In this document: positions 9,359 to 18,146 of the stretch, piece by piece
Position numbering within the stretch: position 1 is the first letter of the stretch
Layout: each line of letters starts with the position of its first letter
Origin: Chryseobacterium indologenes
GTDB taxonomy: Bacteria > Bacteroidota > Bacteroidia > Flavobacteriales > Weeksellaceae
Length of the DNA: 64,000 nucleotides
Direction: 5' to 3'
NCBI GenBank assembly: GCA_001013295.1
Contig: LAZY01000031.1
Coordinates: 1-64,000, forward strand
The notes under the pieces: generated by a model
What the model saw: only the letters and a program-made list of their open reading frames with translations
What the model was told of the DNA's origin: nothing
The model's database searches: none
Translations under genes and position numbers: made by a program

Positions 9359-12300
9359 ATGAATAAAATAATTATATCAACACTGCTGCTTTTGGCCGCC
9401 ATCTTACATGCACAAACCGGCACAGAAAATTATGTATTTACCAGAACTTACCTTGAACCCACAATGGTAAGTAATGATGCCGTAAGGCAGGTAAAGTCTG
9501 TTCAATATTTTGACGGTCTTGGACGTCCAAAACAGGAAATCGCTATAAAAGTAACGCCTTTGGGAAAAGATGTGGTATCCCATATTGAATATGATGCTAC
9601 CGGAAGACAGACCAAAAGTTATCTGCCTGTTCCGCAATCCGGAACACAAAACGGTCAGATCTATACCACTCCGCTGGGCAATGCATCCACTATTTATGGT
9701 AATGAAAAAATCTATGCAGAAAGTATACTGGAAAATTCTCCCCTAAGCAGAGTTTTGAAACAAACTTCTATAGGAACCGCATGGAATACAAAACCAATTG
9801 CACTGGATTCTGATGCCAATATTGCCGGTGAGGTTTACAATTATACGGTTACTACAAATTGGGAAAATGGCATTACCAAAAATATTTTGAGTTTACCAAC
9901 TGAACAGGCATACGCACCCAATAAATTGTACAAAAGCACCGTAACAGATGAAGACGGAAATAAAATCGTTGAATTTAAAAATTTAAAAGGGCAGACAGTA
10001 TTAAGCAGGAAAATGCTGAGTGCAAGCCAGCAAATAGATACCTACTATGTTTACAATGAATACGGACAATTGGTATTTGTACTTCCACCAAATACCCTTC
10101 ACAAGCCTATTACAGATGAGCTTCTGAATGATCTTTGTTATCAGTACCGTTATGACAGATGGGGTCGCCAGGTCGAGAAAAAGATTCCCGGAAAGGGCTG
10201 GGAATATATGGTCTACGACAAGAAAAATCGCTTGGTGGCGACTCAGGACACTGTACTAAAGGGAAAAGGACAATGGCTGTACACCAAATATGACCGGCTT
10301 GGAAGAGTCGTTTTTACCGGAATAGCTACCGGAGGAGATCGAAGTACGGAACAGATGCTGGCTGATGGTTTTTCCGGTAATAATGCAAAACGAACCGATG
10401 CCGTTTTCTTCAACAGAGAAGGAATGGATGTTTATTATGACCCTAATGGAACGTATCCTAATGTAAATTGGGTGAAACTATTATCTGTCAACTATTATGA
10501 CACCTATCCGGCCTACAGCTTTAACCCTGCGTTTCCATCTGCCATTTTGGGTGAACCCGTGTTAAAAGAAGTACCAGTCGATGGAAAAACAACGAAGGGA
10601 TTTCCCGTAATGAGCCTGGTGAAAAATATTGAAGATGATAACTGGACAAAGAATTATACCTATTATGATCAGAATGGAAGAGCGATAGGGATTCACACCA
10701 TCAATCATTTGGGTGGTTATACCCGAACCGAGTCTGTTCTTGATTTTGCGGGGATTACGAAGCAAAGTAAAACCTACCACAAAAGGCTTGCTACAGATGC
10801 GGAAAGAACCATTACGCAAACTTTCACCTATGACAACCAAAACAGATTACTGGTACATAAGCATCAGGTGGATAATCAGCCCGAAGAAATTCTTGCACAG
10901 TATGAGTATGACGAGCTTTCGCAGGTAAAAAGCAAAAAGCTGGGCGGAACCAATGCGGCACAGCCTTTACAGAGTATTGATTATACCTACAATATCAAAG
11001 GTTGGCTTACCAGGATCAATGACCCGTCTAACCTTAATGGAAAACTTTTCGGTTACGAGCTGAAGTATGCCAACCCTGTTAATTTTAATGTAGCACCGGG
11101 GAAATTTAATGGCAGCATTACTGAAGTAGATTGGCGCAACGCATCGGAAAATGTGATGAAGCGTTATAATTATTCCTATGACGGACTGAACAGATTAAAA
11201 GATGCTGTATACTCTGAACCGAATGCAACCACTCCTTTCAACAACTATTATAACGAATATCTGACTTATGATCTTAATGGAAACATTGCAACTTTAAAAA
11301 GGAATGCATTTCCGGTAACAGGAACAACGGCCACCCAGATAGATGATCTTGTATATGACTATACCGGAAACCGCTTAACGAAAGTTACTGAAAACGCATT
11401 AAACGATACAGGATATGAAGGGGGCAACAATGTTATTTCTTATGACCTGAACGGAAATATGAAAGACATGTTGGATAAAGGAATTCAGTCTATGGCGTAC
11501 AATTATCTGAATCTTTCCAATGAGTTCACGATGCAACAAAACAGTTTCGGAAGGCTGTTGTATAGCTCCGTGAACTACCTTTACAGTGCTGATGGAACCA
11601 AGCTTCGCAAAACGTATTCCAGCAGGCCGCCAAGAGGATTGACAAGCTACCGGACGACAGACTACTTAGATGGTTTTCAGTACAGTTATTTTGATGGTGG
11701 AGGTGATACTTGTTTGGAATGCAGGACAGAGAATGCCTATGAAGTTCAGGCTTATAAAAATATTTTTGATCCTACTATTCCTGTTACGCCTGAATGGAAA
11801 TTAGATTTTGTAGCCACGGCTGAAGGCTTTTATAGTTTCGCAGAAAACCGCTATATTTACCAGTACAGAGATCATCTGGGAAATGCCAGGGTTAACTTTG
11901 GAAAAAACAGCGCAGGCGCTCTTGAAATCATAGATACCAACAACTATTATCCGTTCGGATTAAGCCATACCGGAGGAAACGGATTAAATATCTCTAAATT
12001 CGGCAGTCTTAATAGCTATAAATATAATGGCAAAGAACTTCAGGAAACCGGAATGTTTGATTACGGCTGGAGGCAATATATGCCGGACTTGGGAAGATGG
12101 AATGGACTGGACCAACTGGCAGAAAGTTACCTTTCTACAAGCCCCTATGCTTATGTGGCCAACAATCCGATTTCAAAGACAGATCCCGACGGAAGATGGA
12201 TCAATGATGCTGGAAATATTGTAGATACTTCCGGGCAAACTTATGGTTTTTTGAGTTCAACTGTTAAAGCTCAGGGTGCCACTAATTATTTGGGAATAAG

Positions 12301-13060
12301 TGCTTATGATACTGGTGGCGGAAATTACACTCCCTTCGGACAAACAAAAGCATATGTTGATATAATGACCGCATTTGCAAATAAGGGGACAGCAGGAATG
12401 GTCAACCAAAAGGGTACCCTGAAATGGTGGACAAATTATAAAGATCCTAATGATAAGGTAACTGGAATTGGAACATTAGATATGCTAATGCTAAGACCTT
12501 ATTCGGAAATTCCGGTGATCAGACAGTCTTATTATAATTTTCACCCTTACCAACCAGACAATACCCTAGAATGGTATGGTTTTGGTGGAAGGGCAAATTT
12601 GGGCATAGCAGCAGCTGCAGCAAGTTTAGAAAATTTTGCAGGACAGGCTAGGATTACAACTACGGGGTCGTCTATTAAAATATATCGTCCAAATGCTAAT
12701 GGTAATGTTTTTATTAAAAATGCATATACAAAAACTACAGCGATAAGTAAAATTGGAAATATGGCGGGTAAATTTTCTTTCGGATTAGGCGTGGCAATGG
12801 ATATTAAAGGTATGCAAATCTATAAAAACGATCCTACCTCACCTAATGCAGTGCAGCCAGCAAAGGCAGGCATTAATACAATTGTTGGAGCTATTGGTGT
12901 ATGGGGAGGTGCTGCTGGTGCAGTTTATAGCCTTTTTTATTTTGGTATTGATGCCTTATATCCTAATGGCTGGAATGGTGTTCATAATGATTTTGAAGCA
13001 GCAGAAACTAAAGGTAATTATCATATAGACTGGGGAACAATGGCTCCTAATGGTGCATAA
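9359..13060 (+). CDS. DUF6443-type RHS repeat protein with variable C-terminal toxin-like tip
   Basis: A 1233-residue polymorphic-toxin-type protein. Signal peptide of about 19 residues (ends LHAQ); DUF6443-like start (TYLEPTMVSNDAVRQVKSVQYFDGLGRPKQE); YD repeats through about residue 830; then the RHS-associated core, YQYRDHLGNARVNF, NNYYPFGLSH, YKYNGKELQE, YGWRQYMPDLGRWNGLDQLAE and YAYVANNPISKTDPDG, ending near residue 945. The remaining about 290 residues differ in character: they contain Gly/Ala-rich hydrophobic segments (for example AAAAAASLENF and IVGAIGVWGGAAGAVYSLFYFG) and match no toxin fold known to me. A membrane-active effector is possible. The next gene overlaps or abuts and encodes a small membrane protein, the expected place of an immunity gene. 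Confidence 0.88.
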   Translation: MNKIIISTLLLLAAILHAQTGTENYVFTRTYLEPTMVSNDAVRQVKSVQYFDGLGRPKQEIAIKVTPLGKDVVSHIEYDATGRQTKSYLPVPQSGTQNGQIYTTPLGNASTIYGNEKIYAESILENSPLSRVLKQTSIGTAWNTKPIALDSDANIAGEVYNYTVTTNWENGITKNILSLPTEQAYAPNKLYKSTVTDEDGNKIVEFKNLKGQTVLSRKMLSASQQIDTYYVYNEYGQLVFVLPPNTLHKPITDELLNDLCYQYRYDRWGRQVEKKIPGKGWEYMVYDKKNRLVATQDTVLKGKGQWLYTKYDRLGRVVFTGIATGGDRSTEQMLADGFSGNNAKRTDAVFFNREGMDVYYDPNGTYPNVNWVKLLSVNYYDTYPAYSFNPAFPSAILGEPVLKEVPVDGKTTKGFPVMSLVKNIEDDNWTKNYTYYDQNGRAIGIHTINHLGGYTRTESVLDFAGITKQSKTYHKRLATDAERTITQTFTYDNQNRLLVHKHQVDNQPEEILAQYEYDELSQVKSKKLGGTNAAQPLQSIDYTYNIKGWLTRINDPSNLNGKLFGYELKYANPVNFNVAPGKFNGSITEVDWRNASENVMKRYNYSYDGLNRLKDAVYSEPNATTPFNNYYNEYLTYDLNGNIATLKRNAFPVTGTTATQIDDLVYDYTGNRLTKVTENALNDTGYEGGNNVISYDLNGNMKDMLDKGIQSMAYNYLNLSNEFTMQQNSFGRLLYSSVNYLYSADGTKLRKTYSSRPPRGLTSYRTTDYLDGFQYSYFDGGGDTCLECRTENAYEVQAYKNIFDPTIPVTPEWKLDFVATAEGFYSFAENRYIYQYRDHLGNARVNFGKNSAGALEIIDTNNYYPFGLSHTGGNGLNISKFGSLNSYKYNGKELQETGMFDYGWRQYMPDLGRWNGLDQLAESYLSTSPYAYVANNPISKTDPDGRWINDAGNIVDTSGQTYGFLSSTVKAQGATNYLGISAYDTGGGNYTPFGQTKAYVDIMTAFANKGTAGMVNQKGTLKWWTNYKDPNDKVTGIGTLDMLMLRPYSEIPVIRQSYYNFHPYQPDNTLEWYGFGGRANLGIAAAAASLENFAGQARITTTGSSIKIYRPNANGNVFIKNAYTKTTAISKIGNMAGKFSFGLGVAMDIKGMQIYKNDPTSPNAVQPAKAGINTIVGAIGVWGGAAGAVYSLFYFGIDALYPNGWNGVHNDFEAAETKGNYHIDWGTMAPNGA

Positions 13061-13070
13061 AATTTTGATC

Positions 13071-13472
13071 ATGATAAAAAAGGCATATTATTATTATTTC
13101 TATAAGATTTATAAATCAATAGAATATACTTCGAAAGAGTTGGGAGGGGAGTTTATGAGTGATTTTAAAACAAGTTTAGTACTAATTACTATAGAAATAT
13201 TTATAATTTTTTCTTTTGCAAATTATTATAATATATTTTTTCATTCTGATTCTGGAATATTTTCAAATAGTGTTTGGGTGATAATTATTCTTGTTTTAAC
13301 AATATTTGATTATTTTATTTTCCATAGTAAAAAACAATGGGAAAATATTATTTATGAATTTGATAAAATTGATAAAAACAGAAATAATCATGGTAGTTGG
13401 ATTGTATTTTTTACGACACTTTTAATAGTTGCCAATTTTATTTTCTCATTCTATTTATATTATCAATCATAA
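13071..13472 (+). CDS. Small multi-pass membrane protein, probable immunity protein for the RHS tip
   Basis: A 133-residue protein with three strongly hydrophobic segments at about residues 36-56, 67-87 and 110-130 and short charged loops (HSKKQWENIIYEFDKIDKNRNN). I prefer the ATG at 13071 (MIKKAYYYYFYKIYKS), 10 bases after the RHS stop; an ATG at 13050 overlaps the RHS gene by 11 bases. The gene is visibly more AT-rich than the RHS core. Position directly after a variable RHS tip is where cognate immunity genes occur, and an inner-membrane immunity protein would match a membrane-acting tip. No named immunity family is recognised; the assignment rests on context. Confidence 0.65.
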   Translation: MIKKAYYYYFYKIYKSIEYTSKELGGEFMSDFKTSLVLITIEIFIIFSFANYYNIFFHSDSGIFSNSVWVIIILVLTIFDYFIFHSKKQWENIIYEFDKIDKNRNNHGSWIVFFTTLLIVANFIFSFYLYYQS

Positions 13473-13599
13473 AATATAATAGAGTAATAAGTTTTATGTT
13501 CTATTATTGAAATATCTTCCGTTGGTATAATCTTCCCCTGTACATATAATAAAATGATAATAAGTCCCTGTTACCGCAAGAATCCTTGACGTGGTTAGA

Positions 13600-13637
13600 G
13601 ATAAAAACCATTGCTATTGCAGTGGTTTTTATCATTT
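13600..13637 (+). terminator. Terminator after the RHS operon
   Basis: GATAAAAACCATTGC and GCAGTGGTTTTTATC form a 15-bp stem (one G-T pair) around a TATT loop. The 3' arm carries the T-run. It lies 128 bases after the putative immunity gene and before the RHS fragment. Confidence 0.7.
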
Positions 13638-13655
13638 TCAATCTAAGAGAATCTT

Positions 13656-13899
13656 TATATTTACCAGTACAAAGATCACTTAGGCAATGCCAGGGTCAAC
13701 TTTGCAAAAGACAGCGCAGGCGTTCTTGAAATTATAGATACCAATAATTATTATCCGTCGGACTAAGCCATACCGGAGGAAACGGATTAAATATCTCTAA
13801 ATTCGGAAGTCTTAATAGCTATAAGTACAATGGCAAAGAGCTTCAGGAAACCGGAATGTTTGATTATGGCTGGAGACAATACATGCCGGACTTGGGAAG
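13656..13899 (+). pseudogene. Displaced RHS core fragment (frameshifted)
   Basis: This 244-base stretch is nearly identical to 11851-12095 of the intact RHS gene, from the YQYRDHLGNARV codons through NNYYP..GLSHTGGNGLNISKFGSLNSYKYNGKELQETGMFDYGWRQYMPDLG. One base is missing at CCGTCGG where the intact gene has CCGTTCGG, breaking the frame. Homology stops exactly where the RHS core reaches GRW, just before the variable tip begins, so the tip that once followed is lost or replaced. It has no start and no signal, and is best read as the scar of an earlier tip exchange or duplication. Confidence 0.88.
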
Positions 13900-14109
13900 C
13901 TTACACTACTGTTTTAATAGAATCGCTATTCTTTCCCGAGTGATCAATATTGCTAAGGGACTAGGTTGTAATCAACATTATAACCAACTGATATTCGTGT
14001 TTCACTTAGAAAACCAGATTTACATACTCTCACCAATAAATATTGAAGTCTTATCGTCAATGTAATAAACCTGCTCTATAACTTGTCTTATAGAAAACTA
14101 TTACAATTC

Positions 14110-16452
14110 ATGAAGAAGACATTACTTTCTATAATTACGTTGCTGCCGGTAGTAGCATTTTCCCAAAGTATTACCGGTAAGATTACCCAAACCGGAAATG
14201 CTGTTCCTTATGCTGAGGTGGTTGCTGTAAAAGATCAGAAGAAGCAGACAGCCATTTCAGATGAAAAAGGAAATTACTCCCTGAAACTTTCTGAGAACGG
14301 GAATTACCATATAAAACTCATTCATGACGGAACGGAAATATCTGCAATAGATGTTGAGGTAAAAGGAGAAGTGAAACAGGACTTTTTGATAGAAAAGAAA
14401 AAAGAAAAACAGATTGAAGGGGTTACTCTTACCGCTAAGAAAAAGCTGATCGAAAGAAAAGCTGATCGGTTAATTTTTAATGTAGCCAATTCTATTGCCT
14501 CTCAGGGGATGGATGGAGCAGATGCTTTGGGAACGACACCATTGATCAAGGTAGATGAAAATTCCGGAGTTTCAATTGCAGGGAAAAGTGGAGTGGCTGT
14601 CATGGTCAACGAAAGAATGCTGAATCTTTCAGGCAGTGAACTGATCACTTATCTGAAAAGTCTTCGCTCTGAAAATATTGAAAAAATAGAAGTAATTACT
14701 ACACCGCCCGCAAAATACGAAGCACAGGGAAACAGTGGACTGATCAATATTGTATTGAAGAAAAATCAAAACCTTGGATGGAGCGGAAGCCTTACCACCT
14801 CGCTCCAGCAGCAGACCTACACAGGAACTTCCAATAATGCAACGATCAATTATCAAAATGAAAAATTACGGTCTTCACTGAAGCTGAGACAATATAAATA
14901 TGAAAAACATTCTTATGAAAATTATAGAATAGAAGGAGTAAATGGCCTTAAAAGTAATGATAACAGAAGAGATTTCGGAGATGGGCTGGGTGCTAATCTA
15001 AGCCTTGATTATCAATTGGCTCCTAAATCCAATATCGGGCTAATCTATGATTATGGTTCCGGACATTCCAATATGGATGTTGTGAATACTTCAGATTATT
15101 TTCAGAATGATATTTATACCAATACCTTATCAACTTCTGCAGCGCATAGAGGCAATAATACTCAACAGACGATAAGTGCCTATTATGATGTGAAATTCGG
15201 GAAACTGGATCATAAACTGAGCATTACAGGGAACTATTTCTCAAATATTCCAAAGACGACCATCGATTTTACAACCACAGAAAACTCAGGTGACCGGTCT
15301 ATTGTAAAGTCGCCTTCAACGGTGGATTATAAAATCTATTCCGGTCAGGCAGATCTTACGTTACCTTTCCAATGGGCTAAAACAGAAACAGGGGTGAAGT
15401 TTACCAATTTTGATAATGACTCGGAGATCTCTTACCAGAACCTGGAAAATGGAAATTATATTACAGATCCCGAAAAAAGTAATGCTTTCAGATATAATGA
15501 AAAGAATTACGCCGCCTATGTCAGTTTTGAAAAATCTTTCAACGAAAAATGGTCTGCAAAAGCGGGATTACGCTATGAATATTCTACCGTGAACGGAACT
15601 TCTCTGACTTCAGGACAACAGACCGAAAATTCTTACGGAAAATTTTTTCCTACGGCATACATTTCCTATAAAAGTAATGAAAACCATACCTTCAGTCTCA
15701 ATTATTCAAAAAGGATCGACAGACCCGGATTTCGTGCTATAAATCCGTATCGATGGTATATTAATATTAATTCTTATTTTACCGGAAATCCTTTTTTACA
15801 GCCTTCTATTAATCATAACTTTGAGTTCTCTTATGTTTATAAAGGAAAATTATCGGCATCTGCTTATTTCCAGAGAAAGTTGAATGGATCTGCTCAGATT
15901 GTCAGTCTTGAAGGAGAAAACAGAACCAGTACTTTTGCCAATTTCTATAATGTCAACAGTATGGGGCTTTCGCTGAATTATTCAGATACTTTTTTCAAAT
16001 TCTGGGAAGCCAATTATTCAGGAGATGTATCGTATATGGAAACCCAAGTTTTTGCTACCGATGCAGCATCCCGAAAAGGAAGCGGGTATGAATTTAATTT
16101 TCAGAACAACCTGTCTCTAAATAAAACAAAGACGGTTCAGCTGATTCTGAATTACTGGATGCGTCTTCCTTCAAACTCGGGAAATGTACGATGGGACTAT
16201 CTGGGAAATTTCACCACCGGATTAAAGATGAATCTGATGGACAAAAATCTGCAGATCAATGTATTTGTTTCTGATATTTTCAAAGAATCCAAAAGTAAAG
16301 GAGCAATCTACTATACCACAGGAACGCATTACTTCAATAACTATTATGATGCAAGAAGGCTTAATCTTTCTGCTACCTACACTTTTGGGAATAAAAAAGT
16401 AAAAGGAGCAGATCGTAATGTGAAATTTGATGAGAAGAACAGAGCGAACTAA
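14110..16452 (+). CDS. Outer-membrane beta-barrel receptor with carboxypeptidase-like N-domain
   Basis: A 780-residue outer membrane protein. Start chosen at ATG 14110 (MKKTLLSIITLLPVVAFSQ, a clean signal peptide) instead of an upstream TTG. Residues 20-100 form a carboxypeptidase-regulatory-like beta-sandwich (SITGKITQTGNAVPYAEVVAV). A plug-like region (about 120-215, with ANSIASQGMDGADALGTTPLIKVDENSGVSIAGKSGV and KYEAQGNSGLINIVLKK) precedes the barrel, which matches the outer membrane beta-barrel family related to TonB-dependent receptors. The protein ends in ATYTFGNKKVKG plus a polar tail. The transported ligand is unknown and no SusD-like partner lies beside it. Confidence 0.85.
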   Translation: MKKTLLSIITLLPVVAFSQSITGKITQTGNAVPYAEVVAVKDQKKQTAISDEKGNYSLKLSENGNYHIKLIHDGTEISAIDVEVKGEVKQDFLIEKKKEKQIEGVTLTAKKKLIERKADRLIFNVANSIASQGMDGADALGTTPLIKVDENSGVSIAGKSGVAVMVNERMLNLSGSELITYLKSLRSENIEKIEVITTPPAKYEAQGNSGLINIVLKKNQNLGWSGSLTTSLQQQTYTGTSNNATINYQNEKLRSSLKLRQYKYEKHSYENYRIEGVNGLKSNDNRRDFGDGLGANLSLDYQLAPKSNIGLIYDYGSGHSNMDVVNTSDYFQNDIYTNTLSTSAAHRGNNTQQTISAYYDVKFGKLDHKLSITGNYFSNIPKTTIDFTTTENSGDRSIVKSPSTVDYKIYSGQADLTLPFQWAKTETGVKFTNFDNDSEISYQNLENGNYITDPEKSNAFRYNEKNYAAYVSFEKSFNEKWSAKAGLRYEYSTVNGTSLTSGQQTENSYGKFFPTAYISYKSNENHTFSLNYSKRIDRPGFRAINPYRWYININSYFTGNPFLQPSINHNFEFSYVYKGKLSASAYFQRKLNGSAQIVSLEGENRTSTFANFYNVNSMGLSLNYSDTFFKFWEANYSGDVSYMETQVFATDAASRKGSGYEFNFQNNLSLNKTKTVQLILNYWMRLPSNSGNVRWDYLGNFTTGLKMNLMDKNLQINVFVSDIFKESKSKGAIYYTTGTHYFNNYYDARRLNLSATYTFGNKKVKGADRNVKFDEKNRAN

Positions 16453-16583
16453 TGCGGGAAGTTGGAGGCAGGAAGAGGGAAGAACAGTTCTTATGAAGAG
16501 CTGATTATTAGTTAATATCTAAGAGAAACAGACCTTTGGATATTGATCATCACAATGACTTCCATCTTCCATCATCTTTCCAT

Positions 16584-17039
16584 CTAAACCTCACCTTCAA
16601 AAAGATCATTCAGATAATTCTTCTGATCACTTTCTTCCTTTGTCGTTCCCAGGTATTTTTTCCAGGCCTGAGATTCATGATATACAATTCCCATTTCCCA
16701 TACACAATAGGTAGGGAAGTGGGTTTTATTTCTATCCCATACTTCAAAATTTCCTGATCCGTCGTAGTAAACGCTTTCCCAAAGCTCATTTTCACTTCTC
16801 CAGGTACAGACGAGAAGAAGGTAGTTCTCACCACACCGATGCATAATGACGAATCCGAGATCATCAATATCCTGAAAATGTTCAGCGGCTTTTTCTATGC
16901 AGGTCCGGGCATTGTCAATATCCCGTTGGGAAATTTCAGTAAGATCAGTCGCGAGATCATACCATTTGAATCTGGTTTTTCCAACCGTAAATAATCCTTT
17001 TGGAGCAGCATATTTCGAAGGATAAGAAGTAGAATTCAT
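16584..17039 (-). CDS. Conserved hypothetical protein
   Basis: A 151-residue soluble-looking protein without signal peptide or membrane segment. It is rich in aromatic residues (FKWYDLATDL, ENELWESVYYDGSGNFEVWDRN, CVWEMGIVYHESQAWKKYL). ATG start, preceded by a -7-like box at 17093-17100 on the same strand. I do not recognise the family. It stands alone between two rightward genes. Confidence 0.7.
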   Translation of the reverse strand: MNSTSYPSKYAAPKGLFTVGKTRFKWYDLATDLTEISQRDIDNARTCIEKAAEHFQDIDDLGFVIMHRCGENYLLLVCTWRSENELWESVYYDGSGNFEVWDRNKTHFPTYCVWEMGIVYHESQAWKKYLGTTKEESDQKNYLNDLFEGEV

Positions 17040-17092
17040 GACAGTGATTTTGGTGATATTGGAAAGGATTTTTATATATAAATTTATGATAA

Positions 17093-17100
17093 CAAATCTA
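17093..17100 (-). promoter_or_regulatory. -7 box (TAGATTTG)
   Basis: Matches TAnnTTTG on the minus strand, 54 bases before the ATG of the hypothetical gene. No clear TTG is found at the usual upstream spacing. Confidence 0.4.
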
Positions 17101-17191
17101 ATTATTTTCTATAAAATACAGAGAGGTAAATAATTTTTGTTGTTGAGTAAAATACTACAAAAGAGGTATATAGAATGAATGATTAATTGGT

Positions 17192-17199
17192 TAAATTTG
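17192..17199 (+). promoter_or_regulatory. -7 box (TAAATTTG)
   Basis: Exact TAnnTTTG match 27 bases upstream of ATG 17226. It lies downstream of the TTG at 17187, which supports the ATG as the true start. No good -33 element is visible. Confidence 0.45.
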
Positions 17200-17225
17200 A
17201 TTGGAAACTAATAAAACCTACCATC

Positions 17226-18140
17226 ATGAATCTTCAATTGATTGAGATAGCGATTGGACTTGTTTTTGTCTATCTGCTGCTTAGTATTTTCGCAATGACG
17301 GTCATGGAGATGATTTCAACATTTTTACGCATGCGGGGAGAAATGTTGAAAAGTACCATCGGGAAAATGCTTTTTGATAAGAGCCAGAATCCTGAGAAAA
17401 TTGATGAATTCTATAAGCAGCCTCTGATTCTTTTTCTAGGAGATGATGTGTCAACATGGGCCTGGCTGGATAGTTTGCTTTCTGATAAATATAAAAAACT
17501 GCCAAGCTATATAAAAAGTGAAGATTTTTATATGACCTTTTTAGCATTTGTAAATGACCAGAAGTTTTCAGATTCACTTCCTGAGATCGCAGAGAAAATA
17601 GAGCAGTCTTCTTTTTCAGACGAGACCAGGTCACATCTTAGATTTTTAATACAAAAGTCCAACGGGGATATTACCCATTTCAAACAAGAAATCATCCATT
17701 GGTTTGATGAATGTATGGAACGTGCCAATACGTGGTATTCCAGAAAAGTACAGTATATATTACTGGTATTGGGTCTGGCTGTAAGCGTAGCGGTAAATGG
17801 AGATACATTACGGATGATTAAAATGCTGAATAAAGATGAGCAGCTAAGAAAAGAACTGGTACAATCTGCTTCCGGATATGTACAAAAGAATCCTCCTGCA
17901 GGTACATATTCCACTATTACACTCCATACAGAAATAGGCGAAGAGTATAAACGTTTACTCAGCGAATCTCACAATCTGTTGGGCTGGGAAAATACCGAAG
18001 AGCAATGTAAAGTAACCTTAGAAAAGGTAGTTGGCTTTTTGCTCACTGCTTTTGCTATAAGTCTGGGGTCCAATTTCTGGTTTGATATGCTTAAAAAACT
18101 TTTTAATGTAAGAACATTAGGTAAACCGACACAAAAGTAA
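17226..18140 (+). CDS. Membrane protein paired with a metallophosphoesterase
   Basis: A 304-residue protein starting MNLQLIEIAIGLVFVYLLLS. A first membrane segment covers about residues 5-30, a large soluble part (KIDEFYKQPLILFLGDD... to EIIHWFDECMERA) follows, then a segment near 175-200 (VQYILLVLGLAVSVAVNG) and a last one near 270-290 (VVGFLLTAFAISLGSNFWFDMLKKL). I do not recognise a named family. It sits 6 bases before the metallophosphoesterase gene, so the two are almost certainly cotranscribed and may form one membrane complex. Confidence 0.75.
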   Translation: MNLQLIEIAIGLVFVYLLLSIFAMTVMEMISTFLRMRGEMLKSTIGKMLFDKSQNPEKIDEFYKQPLILFLGDDVSTWAWLDSLLSDKYKKLPSYIKSEDFYMTFLAFVNDQKFSDSLPEIAEKIEQSSFSDETRSHLRFLIQKSNGDITHFKQEIIHWFDECMERANTWYSRKVQYILLVLGLAVSVAVNGDTLRMIKMLNKDEQLRKELVQSASGYVQKNPPAGTYSTITLHTEIGEEYKRLLSESHNLLGWENTEEQCKVTLEKVVGFLLTAFAISLGSNFWFDMLKKLFNVRTLGKPTQK

Positions 18141-18146
18141 TAGATC

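Larger units (their letters stand above)
13473..14109. other. 637-bp region between RHS locus and TonB-receptor-like gene
   Basis: It holds a strong hairpin (13600-13633) and a displaced RHS core fragment (13656-13899). The last 210 bases show no supported feature; an open frame running on from the RHS fragment is not convincing. Confidence 0.6.

Noticed and set aside
13856..14065. Short plus-strand gene starting MFDYGWRQYMPDLG
   Set aside because: The first residues are the tail of the displaced RHS core and the rest has no recognisable protein character.
14083..14109. N-terminal extension of the outer-membrane receptor from a TTG
   Set aside because: ATG 14110 gives a clean signal peptide; the extension would place charged residues before it.
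13473..14109. Insertion-sequence remnant behind the RHS operon
   Set aside because: No transposase-like coding or terminal inverted repeats were found; the recognisable content is RHS core plus a terminator.
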